From Streptomyces caniscabiei (lineage in GTDB: Bacteria; Actinomycetota; Actinomycetes; Streptomycetales; Streptomycetaceae): a stretch of DNA of 64,000 nt. Each line of letters begins with the position of its first letter. Within the stretch, counting starts at the first letter, position 1. Positions 16,992 to 25,622 of this stretch are shown here, in pieces. The translations under genes and the position numbers were made by a program. The notes under the pieces were generated by a model. That model was not told the origin of the DNA. It worked only from the letters and a program-made list of their open reading frames with translations, and ran no database searches. The stretch is taken from NCBI RefSeq assembly GCF_014930365.1, contig NZ_JABXWI010000014.1, positions 224,237 through 288,236 on the forward strand, given 5' to 3'.

Positions 16992-17926
16992 CCCTCATCG
17001 TCCCCACCCCGATCGACGCCGTCGAACGGCTCGCCGCCGAAGGCATAGCCGTCACCGTCGAGCCACGCGAGGCCGCGCCCGCGACCCCGGCCGTCGAACT
17101 GGCGATCCTCAACCTGATGCCGGACAAGCCGGTCACCGAGACCCAGCTGCTGCGGCTGCTGTCCGGTGCCGGCCTCCCCGTACGCGTCACCCTGCTGCGC
17201 CCCCGGGACCACGTCTCCAGGAGCACGCCCGAGGCATATCTGAAGGAGCACTACCTGACGCACGAGGACGTCGCCGACCGCCGCTTCGACGCCCTGATCG
17301 TGACCGGCGCCGCCGTCGAGCTCCTCCCCTTCGAGCAGGTCACCTACTGGGACGAGCTGCGCGGCATCATGGACTGGGCGCGGGATAACGTCACCTCGGC
17401 CCAGTACGTCTGCTGGGGCGCCCAGGCCGCGCTGTACCACCGGTACGGCATCCCCAAGCACGAACTGCCCGCCAAGCTGTTCGGCAACTTCCCCAACCGG
17501 CTCGCCGACCCCTCCTCCCCGCTGCTGGCGGACATCGCGCCGGTGATCGCGGTCCCGCAGTCGCGCCACACCGAGAACCTCCGCGCCGACTTCGAGAAGA
17601 CCGAGGAGCTGCGGATCCTGGTGGAGTCGCCGGAGTCCGGGGTGCACATCGCGGCAAGCCGGGACGGCCGGGAGCTGTATGTCTCCGGGCACCCGGAGTA
17701 CGACCCCGACACCCTGCTGCGGCAGTACCGGCGCGACGCGGCCAAGGGCGCGGACATCGCCCTCCCCGCCAACTACTTCCCGGGCGACGACCCGTCCGCC
17801 GCGCCCGTGGAGAACTGGCAGGCCCCCGGACGGACCTTCTACCGCAACTGGCTGCGCGGCCTCACGCGTGACGGAATCCCCCTGGCCGAGATCACCGGGG
17901 TCACGGCCGAGAAGACAGGAGTGTAA
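16988..17926 (+). CDS. MetA-like homoserine O-acyltransferase family enzyme
   Basis: The 312-residue protein is coupled to the FAD gene through GTGA. The numbering matches E. coli MetA exactly: Lys47 in NLMPDK, Cys142 in YVCWGAQAALYH, His235 and Glu237 in SGHPEYD. Residue 111 is Glu (TGAAVELLPF), which in this family favours acetyl-CoA over succinyl-CoA. Thus an O- or N-acetyl transfer to homoserine or a related amino acid is predicted. No methionine genes are nearby, so it probably serves the cassette rather than housekeeping methionine synthesis. The canonical Pro after Gly-Ala (TGAPxE) is Ala here. Confidence 0.87.
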   Translation: MTLIVPTPIDAVERLAAEGIAVTVEPREAAPATPAVELAILNLMPDKPVTETQLLRLLSGAGLPVRVTLLRPRDHVSRSTPEAYLKEHYLTHEDVADRRFDALIVTGAAVELLPFEQVTYWDELRGIMDWARDNVTSAQYVCWGAQAALYHRYGIPKHELPAKLFGNFPNRLADPSSPLLADIAPVIAVPQSRHTENLRADFEKTEELRILVESPESGVHIAASRDGRELYVSGHPEYDPDTLLRQYRRDAAKGADIALPANYFPGDDPSAAPVENWQAPGRTFYRNWLRGLTRDGIPLAEITGVTAEKTGV

Positions 17927-17928
17927 GC

Positions 17929-18564
17929 GTGTCAGTCCTCCAGGCACTGGTCTCGTTCGCCCTGGTGTCCGCCCTGCTGGTGATCATGCCGGGAGTGGAC
18001 ACCGCGCTGGTCATCCGCAACACCGTCGCGCGCGGTCGGCTCCACGGGTTCATCACCGGCGTCGGCGTGGGCGTCGGCGCCGTCATGTGGGGCGCGGCCA
18101 TCGCGGTGGGCGTCGGCGCGCTGCTCGCCGCCTCCGAGACGGCGTACACCGTGTTCCGTATCGTCGGCGCCGCCTACATGGTCTGGCTGGGCATCGGCCT
18201 GTGGCGCTCGGCGCGGGCCATCGGCGCGGCCAAGGAGGGCGAGGCCGACCTCGAACCGGAGGCCGCCTCGCTGTGGCGCTCCTTCGGCCGGGGCATGCTC
18301 AACAACCTGGCCAACCCCAAGGTCGGTGTCTTCTACGGAGCCACGATCCCGCAGTTCATCCCCGAAGGTGTCTCGCCCGCGCTCATGGGCACCGCGCTGG
18401 CCGCGGTCAACGCGCTGGAGGCGGTGATCTGGTACGGCCTGATCAGCCTCGGCGCGCACGGCCTGCGCACCTGGATGCGGCGCCGCTCGGTCCGCCGCAA
18501 CGTCGACGCCACCGCCGGCACGGTCATGATCGCCTTCGGTATCGCGATGGCCGTCCAGAGCTGA
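17929..18564 (+). CDS. LysE family amino-acid exporter
   Basis: This 211-residue membrane protein starts at GTG 2 nt after the MetA-like gene with AGGAG upstream. The N-terminal PGVDTALVIRNTVARGRLHGFITGVGVG is the LysE/RhtB signature, with further helices around residues 40-66, 74-92, 140-170 and 190-211 and the conserved NPKVGVFY. The family exports amino acids and small amino-acid-like metabolites. In this cassette it most likely secretes the product or protects the cell from an intermediate. Confidence 0.9.
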   Translation: MSVLQALVSFALVSALLVIMPGVDTALVIRNTVARGRLHGFITGVGVGVGAVMWGAAIAVGVGALLAASETAYTVFRIVGAAYMVWLGIGLWRSARAIGAAKEGEADLEPEAASLWRSFGRGMLNNLANPKVGVFYGATIPQFIPEGVSPALMGTALAAVNALEAVIWYGLISLGAHGLRTWMRRRSVRRNVDATAGTVMIAFGIAMAVQS

Positions 18565-18626
18565 TCCGCAGGCCCCCACCTGGGCGCACATCTCGCCCAA
18601 CCGCCCCCACCCCTACGGAGATTCAG

Positions 18627-19577
18627 ATGTCTTCCCGTGTCGTCCTGGTCGCCGACCCCCTGCCGGCGGCCGCCCTGGAGCGCTTCGGCCCCGGGTACGA
18701 GGTGCGCCACTGCGACGGCGCCGACCGCGCGCAGTTGCTGAGCGCGGTGCCCGAGGTCCACGCGCTCCTCGTCCGCAGCGCCACGACGGTGGACGCCGAG
18801 GTCCTGGCGGCGGCTCCTCATCTCGCCGTCGTCGGGCGGGCCGGGGTGGGGGTCGACAACATCGATGTCGCCGCCGCCACCGAGGCCGGTGTCGTGGTGG
18901 TCAACGCCCCGGCCGCCAACGTCGTCAGCGCCGCCGAGCTGACCTGCGGGCTGCTGCTGGCGGCGGCCCGCGACATCCAGGCGGCGGGCCGGGAGCTGAG
19001 GTCCGGCGTGTGGCGGCGGACCACTCATGTCGGCACCGAACTCGCGGGCAAGACCCTGGGGATCGTCGGGCTCGGCCGGATCGGTCTGGCGGTGGCGCGC
19101 CGCATGGCCGCCTTCGACATGACGGTCCTCGGCCACGACCCCTACGCGACCGCGGAGACGGCGGACCAGCACGGCATCAAGCTCGTGCCGCTGGACGAAC
19201 TGCTCTCCCGGTCCGACTTCGTCACCGTGCATGTGCCGAGGACGCCGAAGACCGTGGGCCTGATCGGCGAGGCCGAACTCCGCCTGGTCAAGCCCACGGC
19301 CTATCTCGCCAACGTCTCGCGCGGCGGCATCGTGGACGAGGCGGCCCTGCACACGGCCCTGCGGGAGTCCCGCCTCGCCGGCGCGGCGCTGGACGTCTTC
19401 GTCGACGAGCCGTGCACCGACTCCCCGCTCCTCGCCCTCGACGAGGTGACGGTGACCCCGCACCTGGGCGCCAGCACCCGCGAGGCCCAGGAGCGGGCGG
19501 CGACGGACGCCGTCCGCGCGGTCTTGCAGACCCTCAGCGGCGAACCGGCCCCCGAGGCCCTGAACGCCCCGCGCTGA
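18627..19577 (+). CDS. SerA-like D-2-hydroxyacid dehydrogenase (short, no ACT domain)
   Basis: The 316-residue protein has ACGGAG before ATG 18627. GRAGVGVDNIDVAAATEAGV, the NAD loop LGIVGLGRIGLAVARRM, the catalytic Arg in ANVSRGGIVDE, Glu in VDEPC and His in TPHLGAS are all present. It lacks the C-terminal ACT/intervening domains of full 3-phosphoglycerate dehydrogenases (about 530 residues). A local supply of 3-phosphohydroxypyruvate, precursor of O-phosphoserine for the SbnA-like enzyme, is a good inference. Last gene of the cassette, followed by a strong terminator. Confidence 0.88.
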   Translation: MSSRVVLVADPLPAAALERFGPGYEVRHCDGADRAQLLSAVPEVHALLVRSATTVDAEVLAAAPHLAVVGRAGVGVDNIDVAAATEAGVVVVNAPAANVVSAAELTCGLLLAAARDIQAAGRELRSGVWRRTTHVGTELAGKTLGIVGLGRIGLAVARRMAAFDMTVLGHDPYATAETADQHGIKLVPLDELLSRSDFVTVHVPRTPKTVGLIGEAELRLVKPTAYLANVSRGGIVDEAALHTALRESRLAGAALDVFVDEPCTDSPLLALDEVTVTPHLGASTREAQERAATDAVRAVLQTLSGEPAPEALNAPR

Positions 19578-19599
19578 GCCCCCCGGCCCGCCGACCGAC

Positions 19600-19630
19600 G
19601 AGAACCCCAGGTCCACGACCTGGGGTTCTC
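19600..19630. terminator. Bidirectional terminator between cassette and glxA
   Basis: GAGAACCCCAGGT (19600-19612), loop CCACG and ACCTGGGGTTCTC (19618-19630) form a perfect 13-bp stem. It lies 22 nt past the serA-like stop and 22 nt past the convergent glxA stop, serving both. Confidence 0.9.
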
Positions 19631-19652
19631 GGCGTTCGTCACACCATGCGCG

Positions 19653-21590
19653 CTACGGGACCTTCACCCACCGCGCCTCGCTCGGCGTCCCCGCGTCGTC
19701 CGTCACGAAGAGCATGTACCAGCCGGACTGCACCAGATTCCGGTTCTTCGGCACGGTCACCGTGATCTCGTCCCCGGTCACTTCGAAGTCCACCTCGATC
19801 GATTTCTGGTCCACATCGGTCACATGCGTCGACGCACTCGGCCGGATCAGCCGCGCCGCCTCGATCGACGACCCGTCCCGCGTGCCGAACGTCGCCTTCC
19901 CGCCCCGCGCGACCGTCTTCGGGTCCCCGGTCAGCGACGGCCGGGCGTCCTGGAAGAGATACGGCGGTGTGTAGATCTCGATCCGCTGCTCGAACTCCCC
20001 CGGCTTGGTGTTGGCCTTGTCGGAGTACAGGGAGTCCGACCCGAAGAACACGACCCGTCCGTCCGGCAGCAGGATCGACCCGGAGTGGTAGTTCCGGCCC
20101 ACCAGGGGGTCGGCCACCCGCCGCATGCCGCCCGACCGCGCGTCGTACAGCCGCGCTTCGAGGATGTCGGAGTCGCCGCGCCCCCGGTAGTCCTCCGAGC
20201 CGCCGGAGATGAGGACCGTGTCGTCGGGCAGGATCGAGGCCTGCGGGTACCGCGTGCCCTTCGCCAGCCGCGGCCCGTCCACGAACCGCGGCCGGTCGGC
20301 CAGCAGATCGACCACCCGGGTCCGCCTGCTGGACCGCTCCGACTCACCGACCCCGCCCCCGCCGACGACCATGTACGTCTCGTCCTGCGCCGGAGGCAGC
20401 AGCACGGTCCCGGCGGTCTCCAGCAGCTTGCTGTCGCTCATGCCGGGGACCTTGGTGAACTTGTTGGTCTTCAGGTCCCAGATCCCGGGGTCGCGCCCGA
20501 TGTCGTCCGGCCCGTACCCCGCGTTCGCGCCCGAGTAGAACAGCTTGCCGTTCTGCATCAGGGAGATCGCCGGGTACGTCGGGAACTGCTGGACGCCCTT
20601 CGTGTACGTCCACTTCCTCGTCCCGGGGTCGTAGACCTCGTTCTTGCCCGGGACCAGCTGCCCGATCTCGTCGAGACCGGACAGCGACAGGACGGTGCCG
20701 TCCGACAGGGTCGTCAGCGTCGGGTACCAGCGCGCCTCGTTCATCGGGTCGACCTTGATGTACTTCTCGGCGACCGGGTCGAACTCGTAGGCGTCCCTGA
20801 TCCCCTGGAAGTCCTTCTTGTCGAGGGCGAGTTTCTGCGCGATGCCGTACGTGTTCCGCGCGTCCTCCCCCTTCAGGCCGACGACCTTGTAGTTGTCCTC
20901 CGTCCCCGTCTCGTACCGCTTGCCCCTGCGTTCGGCCTCGACATAGGCGCGGGCGATGCCCGGCTTGTTGCCGGTGAACTTGCCGGTGTCCGGGTCGAAG
21001 GTCTTGACGGCCTTCTTCAGCTCGACGGTGTCCTTGAGGACGAAGGTCCTGCCGTTCGCCTTGCCGACGAACCTCGTCCCCGCCCTCAGCTTCATCCCCT
21101 TGTCGGGATTCTCGTTGTGGATGATCATCAGGCCGCCGGCCTTGGTGACGTCCCCCTTCAGCTTCTCGTAGCGCTTGGTGCCGCCCGCGATCAGCAGATT
21201 GCCGTTGGACAGCTGGGTGTGCCCGGTGCAGAACAGGTCGGCCGGGGTCGGCACCCGCTTGATCGTCTGCTTCACCGGGTCCCAGACACGGGTGTCGAAC
21301 TTCTTTTTGTCGAAGTTCTCGGCGTCGTTCCCCGAGCCCGCGATCAGCAGGATCTTGCCGGTGTGCAGCAGCGCGGCGTGGATGGTGTTCTGCCGGTACT
21401 TCTCCGGGAACTCCACGATCTGCCAGTGCCCGTTGGCGGCCTTGTACTCGGGTCTGTTGATCTTGTACTCGTGGTACTTCTCGGTGCTGAAGCGGTACAC
21501 CCACGGCCCGTTCATCCCGGCGAGCGCGAGGACCACCGCCGCGCCGATCGCGAGGCGACGGGCACGGCGGCGGCCTGCACGGTCCTTCAT
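19653..21590 (-). CDS. glxA: GlxA, galactose-oxidase-like radical copper oxidase
   Basis: The 645-residue protein has a basic N-terminus and one membrane/signal segment (about 13-26), then a seven-bladed kelch-type propeller and a C-terminal Ig-like domain (ARPSLTGDP to the end). Cys121 in DLFCTGHTQ is the expected thioether Cys, EARWYPTL holds the cross-linked Tyr, FPTYPAIS the axial Tyr, and RNYHSGSILLPDGRV and ASTHVTD the His ligands of mononuclear copper. In Streptomyces GlxA is needed with CslA for a tip glycan and morphology. Its ATG overlaps the cslA stop (ATGA), so it is coupled to cslA. Confidence 0.95.
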   Translation of the reverse strand: MKDRAGRRRARRLAIGAAVVLALAGMNGPWVYRFSTEKYHEYKINRPEYKAANGHWQIVEFPEKYRQNTIHAALLHTGKILLIAGSGNDAENFDKKKFDTRVWDPVKQTIKRVPTPADLFCTGHTQLSNGNLLIAGGTKRYEKLKGDVTKAGGLMIIHNENPDKGMKLRAGTRFVGKANGRTFVLKDTVELKKAVKTFDPDTGKFTGNKPGIARAYVEAERRGKRYETGTEDNYKVVGLKGEDARNTYGIAQKLALDKKDFQGIRDAYEFDPVAEKYIKVDPMNEARWYPTLTTLSDGTVLSLSGLDEIGQLVPGKNEVYDPGTRKWTYTKGVQQFPTYPAISLMQNGKLFYSGANAGYGPDDIGRDPGIWDLKTNKFTKVPGMSDSKLLETAGTVLLPPAQDETYMVVGGGGVGESERSSRRTRVVDLLADRPRFVDGPRLAKGTRYPQASILPDDTVLISGGSEDYRGRGDSDILEARLYDARSGGMRRVADPLVGRNYHSGSILLPDGRVVFFGSDSLYSDKANTKPGEFEQRIEIYTPPYLFQDARPSLTGDPKTVARGGKATFGTRDGSSIEAARLIRPSASTHVTDVDQKSIEVDFEVTGDEITVTVPKNRNLVQSGWYMLFVTDDAGTPSEARWVKVP

Positions 21591-23584
21591 TCCTTACGTC
21601 CCCCAAGTCCGCCCAGGGCGATCTGCATGGTCTGGTCGCTACCCCCGCCGCCCGACCCGGACGCCGCCCAGCTCGGCTTGTGCTGGGGAGCGTGGGGCGC
21701 GTGTGGGGCGTGTGGTGCGTGGGTCGGCGCGAACGGTGCGGGAGCCGCCTCGGGCGGCGCCACCATGGACCCTTGCAGTGCGGCCGCGGCGGCGGCCTTC
21801 TTCCGGTCCTGCCGCAGCATGTAGCGCCAGGCGAAGATGGGGAGAGCGGTGATCGTCATGGCGAAGACGGCCCAGATGATCATCGCGGGATGGGCGTTGC
21901 CGAAGGCGAACCCGGCGGTGATCGAGGCACCGAAGATGACGATGAAGTACCAGTGGTACCGGAAGGTGCCGAACCACCGGTCGGGGCTCGCCGAGTCGCC
22001 CTTGGGCGTGACCACGAACTTGCTCTTGCGGCGCAGCGCCGAATCGATCAGCGCCTTGGCGTAGAGCGGCGCGGACAGCGCGGACATCACCATGCCGGCC
22101 ACGCCGCCGGAGCCCTCCGGCTCGTGCGGGGAGACGTTGTGCCGGCGGTTCCAGACGTACAGGCCTATCTGGAGGGCAGAGGCGTTGCCGTAGAGCATCA
22201 GCCACACCACCGGGTCGATGTTCACACCCGAGGCGCCGAGGCCCAGGAACAGCGCACAACTCAGGGCTGCCAGAATCCAGTTGAGCGCCGACATCGGGTA
22301 GAAGATGATCATCATCGTGTAGTTGAAGAGCTTGGTCGGCGGCAGCGAGTACCAGCCCTTCCAGTACTGCGTGAGGATCGTCTCGTACGTCCCGCGCGAC
22401 CAGCGCATCTGCTGGGTGAAGAAGTCCGTCCAGGCGCTGGGCCCTTCACCGACCGCGAGGACGTCCGGGGTGTAGACCGAACGCCACTTCTTGCCCGTGG
22501 CGGGGTTCTTGTGGCGGTGGATCTCGAAACCGGTGGCCATGTCCTCGGTGATCGAGTCGTACAGCCCGCCGATCTGCTTGAGCGCCTTGATCCGTACGGC
22601 GTTGGAGGTGCCGACGAACATGGGCGCGCCGTACCTGTTCCCGGCGCGCTGGATCAGCGCGTGGAACAGGAACTGCTGGGACTCGGCGGCCTTGGTGACG
22701 AAGTTGTCGTAGTTGCCGTAGACCTGCGGGCCGATGACGAAGCCGATGTTCGGGTCGCGGAAGAAACCGAGCATCCGCTCCAGGTAGTTGGGGAGCGGGA
22801 TGTGGTCGGTGTCGACCGAGGCGAAGAAGTCGTAGTCGTCACCGTGCGCGTCGAGCCAGGCGTTGTAGTTGCCGTGCTTGGTCTTGGCGCGGTGCGGGCC
22901 CTTGGGCTGGTTCCACTTCGCGATGCCCTTGCGGGAGAAGTGGTGCACGCCCAGGCGCGCGCAGACCGCCTTCACGTCCGGGTCGTCGCCCTCGTCGAGC
23001 AGCCACACGTGCAGAAGTCCGCGATGGCGGAGCCGCACCGCGGCCTCCAGGGTCTTCGTCACCATCTCCAGCGGTTCCTTGCCGGGCACGAAGGAGGTGA
23101 GGAAGGCGACTCTGGTGCCGGTCTCGGGCACCACCGGGATCGGGTCGCGGGCGACCAGGGTGGCGTGCGCGTTCGACAGGACGTTCATGCAGCGGAAGAA
23201 CTCGATCAGACCGATCGAGACCAGCATGACCATGTCGAGGGCGGGCAGGAAGTCGTACTCGACGTAGTCGCGCTTGGTCCAGTGGTCCTGCTGCAGCAGC
23301 CAGGCCAGCAGGACCAGGGAGAGCAGCGGCGCGGCGGCCAGCATCAGGGCGACCCTGAGGCGGTGCGGCTCCTGGGAGATCAGCGACCGGTACTGCACCG
23401 TGTACGGCTTGGTCGGGTCGGGCTGGGTGAGCGGGCCGGCGAGGCGGCTGTAGTGCTCGTAGTCGTATCTCGGAAGGTTCTTCTTGAGCTTGCGAAAGGC
23501 TCCGGTCCGGTGCGACGGCACCTTCAGCTGGGTTGTCTCGGATGGGTCGTGGTTGTGCCGGGCGCCCGTCGGCGTCGACGTCAT
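21587..23584 (-). CDS. cslA: CslA, cellulose-synthase-like family 2 glycosyltransferase
   Basis: This is a 665-residue membrane glycosyltransferase. Two N-terminal helices (about 78-97 and 114-131) precede the cytoplasmic GT-A domain with Asp197 (LLDEGDD), DxD at 258-260 (SVDTDH), TED at 346-348 and QQMRW at 391-395, all catalytic motifs of processive beta-glycan synthases. At least five further helices follow. The C-terminus is Ala-rich with HAPHAPHAPHAP. It polymerises a beta-glucan-like glycan at hyphal tips with GlxA. First gene of the minus operon. Confidence 0.95.
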   Translation of the reverse strand: MTSTPTGARHNHDPSETTQLKVPSHRTGAFRKLKKNLPRYDYEHYSRLAGPLTQPDPTKPYTVQYRSLISQEPHRLRVALMLAAAPLLSLVLLAWLLQQDHWTKRDYVEYDFLPALDMVMLVSIGLIEFFRCMNVLSNAHATLVARDPIPVVPETGTRVAFLTSFVPGKEPLEMVTKTLEAAVRLRHRGLLHVWLLDEGDDPDVKAVCARLGVHHFSRKGIAKWNQPKGPHRAKTKHGNYNAWLDAHGDDYDFFASVDTDHIPLPNYLERMLGFFRDPNIGFVIGPQVYGNYDNFVTKAAESQQFLFHALIQRAGNRYGAPMFVGTSNAVRIKALKQIGGLYDSITEDMATGFEIHRHKNPATGKKWRSVYTPDVLAVGEGPSAWTDFFTQQMRWSRGTYETILTQYWKGWYSLPPTKLFNYTMMIIFYPMSALNWILAALSCALFLGLGASGVNIDPVVWLMLYGNASALQIGLYVWNRRHNVSPHEPEGSGGVAGMVMSALSAPLYAKALIDSALRRKSKFVVTPKGDSASPDRWFGTFRYHWYFIVIFGASITAGFAFGNAHPAMIIWAVFAMTITALPIFAWRYMLRQDRKKAAAAAALQGSMVAPPEAAPAPFAPTHAPHAPHAPHAPQHKPSWAASGSGGGGSDQTMQIALGGLGGRKE

Positions 23585-24023
23585 GAGTCATTCCCCCCGC
23601 ACACACTTCGTCGAGTGTGTGTTCGTCGGTCTTTCGTCCGAATCGGTCCCCCTCGACCGTTACGGACGTATCAGTGGGTCATCGTCACCATGTGATCTAC
23701 ACCATGGAGACACGGGACGACGACCATCCGGTTGCATTGATGCCCCCTCGGCATCTTTTGTTCCTGAGCGCGCACATCGTGTGCCTCAATGAGGGCCTGA
23801 GATCCCCATCCCCGGGCGCAAACCGCCCAAGGCCCCCCAACCGCCGTGTATCCGGTGTCTCTTACGGCCCAGGGTTCTATGGTGTCCATCTTGATCGCAA
23901 GATGCGAAACAGGGCGTTTACCGGTCATACACGATCAATGGGGCATTGGCGGAGAATCCGTGAGGAGTGCGAAGGGGGTGTGCGGAACCCGCGGGGGAGG
24001 GCGCGGGAGAACGCGCACATGCG
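23585..24023. other. Intergenic region upstream of cslA
   Basis: No credible gene is seen in 439 bp. The only symmetric word found is TCGCA-AGA-TGCGA (23895-23907). The region should hold the cslA promoter for minus-strand transcription, but no confident -35/-10 pair was picked. Confidence 0.5.
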
Positions 24024-24060
24024 GAGAGGCCCCTCGCGGTTCACTCGCGAGGGGCCTCTC
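24024..24060 (-). terminator. Terminator downstream of tRNA-Lys copy 1
   Basis: GAGAGGCCCCTCGCG (24024-24038) pairs perfectly with CGCGAGGGGCCTCTC (24046-24060) around a 7-nt loop, ending 7 nt past the tRNA 3' end. Confidence 0.88.
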
Positions 24061-24067
24061 CGATGGG

Positions 24068-24141
24068 TGCGCCGCCAGGGACTCGAACCCCGGACCCGCT
24101 GATTAAGAGTCAGCTGCTCTAACCAACTGAGCTAGCGGCGC
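24068..24141 (-). tRNA. tRNA-Lys (anticodon CTT), copy 1
   Basis: The 74-nt gene folds as a full cloverleaf: acceptor GCGCCGC/GCGGCGC with discriminator A, anticodon stem GCTGA/TCAGC, loop CTCTTAA with anticodon CTT, and T-loop TTCGAGT. The 3' CCA is not encoded. It is identical to the copies at 35215 and 49753. Confidence 0.97.
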
Positions 24142-24204
24142 GCGAGAAGAACTTTACCGGAGCGGCGGGGGTGCTTCCGACCACGGAGCACCCCCGCCGG
24201 GCGG

Positions 24205-24648
24205 TCACTTGTACCAGAACTGGCTGATGGTGCGGCCGTTGACCTGCCAGACGTTGTCGGCGCGCTGCATGCTGTTGCAGACGTCGTCGCCGTACTTGGC
24301 GTTGAACAGGTCCTGCGAGAACCACTCGCAGGTCACGTTGTGCAGGCGCTGCCGGGAGCCCCAGGTCACACCGAGCCGGGTCAGTTCGCTCGGCGGGTTG
24401 CCGACCTTGTCGGTCCGGTCCATCGCCCGCTGGCAGGACACGCCGTCGCTCTTGGGCACCTCGATCACTCGGGACCAGATCACTTCCTGCTGGCCCTTGT
24501 TGTAGTAGCCCTTCCAGTAGTTCCCGCAGATCCGGGAGCCCGACTGGGCCTCGGCCGTACCCGGGACGGCGATCGCGAACAGTGCCCCGGCCGCCATGCC
24601 GGCGGCCGCCAGCGTCGCCGTGCGTCGCTTCATACGCTGAACCTTCAT
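24205..24648 (-). CDS. Small secreted protein A1 (paralogue of the gene at 25623)
   Basis: The 147-residue protein starts at the second of two tandem ATGs (24648), which has the better distance to AAGGAG. A Sec signal peptide ends AEA before QSGSRICGNYW, giving a mature protein of about 110 residues with four Cys (RICGN, VSCQRAMD, NVTCEWF, DDVCNSMQ). It shares with the protein at 25623 the mature N-terminus QSGSRICGNYW, EVPK, a C-x-R-x-x-D-[KR]-T segment, D-L-F-N-x-K-Y-G-[DN]-D-x-C and a C-terminal Q-V-x-[NG]-R-T. Two disulfides are likely. No known domain recognised. Confidence 0.85.
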   Translation of the reverse strand: MKVQRMKRRTATLAAAGMAAGALFAIAVPGTAEAQSGSRICGNYWKGYYNKGQQEVIWSRVIEVPKSDGVSCQRAMDRTDKVGNPPSELTRLGVTWGSRQRLHNVTCEWFSQDLFNAKYGDDVCNSMQRADNVWQVNGRTISQFWYK

Positions 24649-24716
24649 CATCGCTCCTTGAGCTTGGTCGGCCTCACCGGTGCGCGCGGGGACGGCACCG
24701 GGCAGTGCGTGGATGT

Positions 24717-25361
24717 TCAGCGGGGCCGGACCTGGCCGTTGATCTCGTACGTGGCCATCCAGCGCTGGAATATGTTCCTGTTCCATTTGCCGAACCTGAC
24801 GTTCCCGTCCCAGTCGTACGACGTTCCGCCCTTGCAGCCTCGGTTCGACCTGACCCAACCGCCGACGAAGTCGCCCTCGGTCCAGCGGCGGACCGCCACG
24901 TTGACGGGCGCTGCCTTCTGTCCGCCCGTCATGTTGACGGTGAAGGTGAAGGTGGTGTTGACCTCCGTGGACCTGTTGTAGCCGCCGACCAGTCCGAGCA
25001 CGACGTTGTACCACTTCTTGGAGGGCGAGCTGGCGTTGCCTATGTCGGTGCTTCCGCCGAGATTCCAGCTGGTGCTCGAGGTCTTCGACTTCTGCCATGC
25101 GTAGCTGCAGGTGGTGCCGCCGGGGCACAGGAAGAGGTCACCCCTCCACACCACGTCGTACCAGGTCCCCGCCGCCTGCTGCCGGGCGATCGAGCGCGTC
25201 ACATTGCCGCCGCCTGTACCGGGAACGATCTTCGCGCCATCCGAATGGCTTTGGGTGAAGCACTGCGTCGCCGCCTCCGCTGTGCCCACCGTACTCATCA
25301 GTGATGCGAGGAGTAGGGCAGAGGACATCAGTGCGCGATTCCACCAGATTTTTGTGACCAT
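24717..25361 (-). CDS. Small secreted protein B, beta-rich, between the two paralogues
   Basis: This 214-residue protein has a signal peptide ending TAEA before ATQCFTQ. The mature part is rich in Thr, Ser, Asn, Gly and Trp, with four Cys (TQCFTQ, LFLCPGG, TTCSYAW, RGCKGG) and alternating polar/hydrophobic strands (STEVNTTFTFTVNMTGG) of the kind seen in secreted beta-barrel or lectin-like proteins. Function unknown. AAGGGA precedes the ATG. It lies 68 nt upstream of A1 on the same strand and 261 nt downstream of A2, so all three may be co-expressed. Confidence 0.82.
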   Translation of the reverse strand: MVTKIWWNRALMSSALLLASLMSTVGTAEAATQCFTQSHSDGAKIVPGTGGGNVTRSIARQQAAGTWYDVVWRGDLFLCPGGTTCSYAWQKSKTSSTSWNLGGSTDIGNASSPSKKWYNVVLGLVGGYNRSTEVNTTFTFTVNMTGGQKAAPVNVAVRRWTEGDFVGGWVRSNRGCKGGTSYDWDGNVRFGKWNRNIFQRWMATYEINGQVRPR

Positions 25362-25622
25362 TTTCGTATCCCTTCCTGGGGGGAATTTTGGTCGGGGGTG
25401 GGTGAAGGGGTGTTGCGATCATTCGCGGGAAATTGGAACGGTTGCCTTTCGGGAATGCTCCTGGACCGGTTCCGAGGGTGAATTGATGCCACCTGTGGTG
25501 GTCCCGCCGTCGACGGCTCGGCCCGTGGTGTCCGTCTTCGATCCCGCCCGCCGGCGGCATGGTCTGGTGTGGGCGAGGGCCCCGCATCAGAGCGCGATGC
25601 CACTGACGGCTTCCGCGTGTTC

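Noticed and set aside
23895..23907. TCGCA-AGA-TGCGA palindrome upstream of cslA
   Set aside because: Too short and about 310 nt from the start codon; not called as an operator.
24717..25361. Aerolysin-like pore-forming toxin
   Set aside because: Strand alternation and Thr/Ser richness are only suggestive; no diagnostic motif is visible without a structure-based search.
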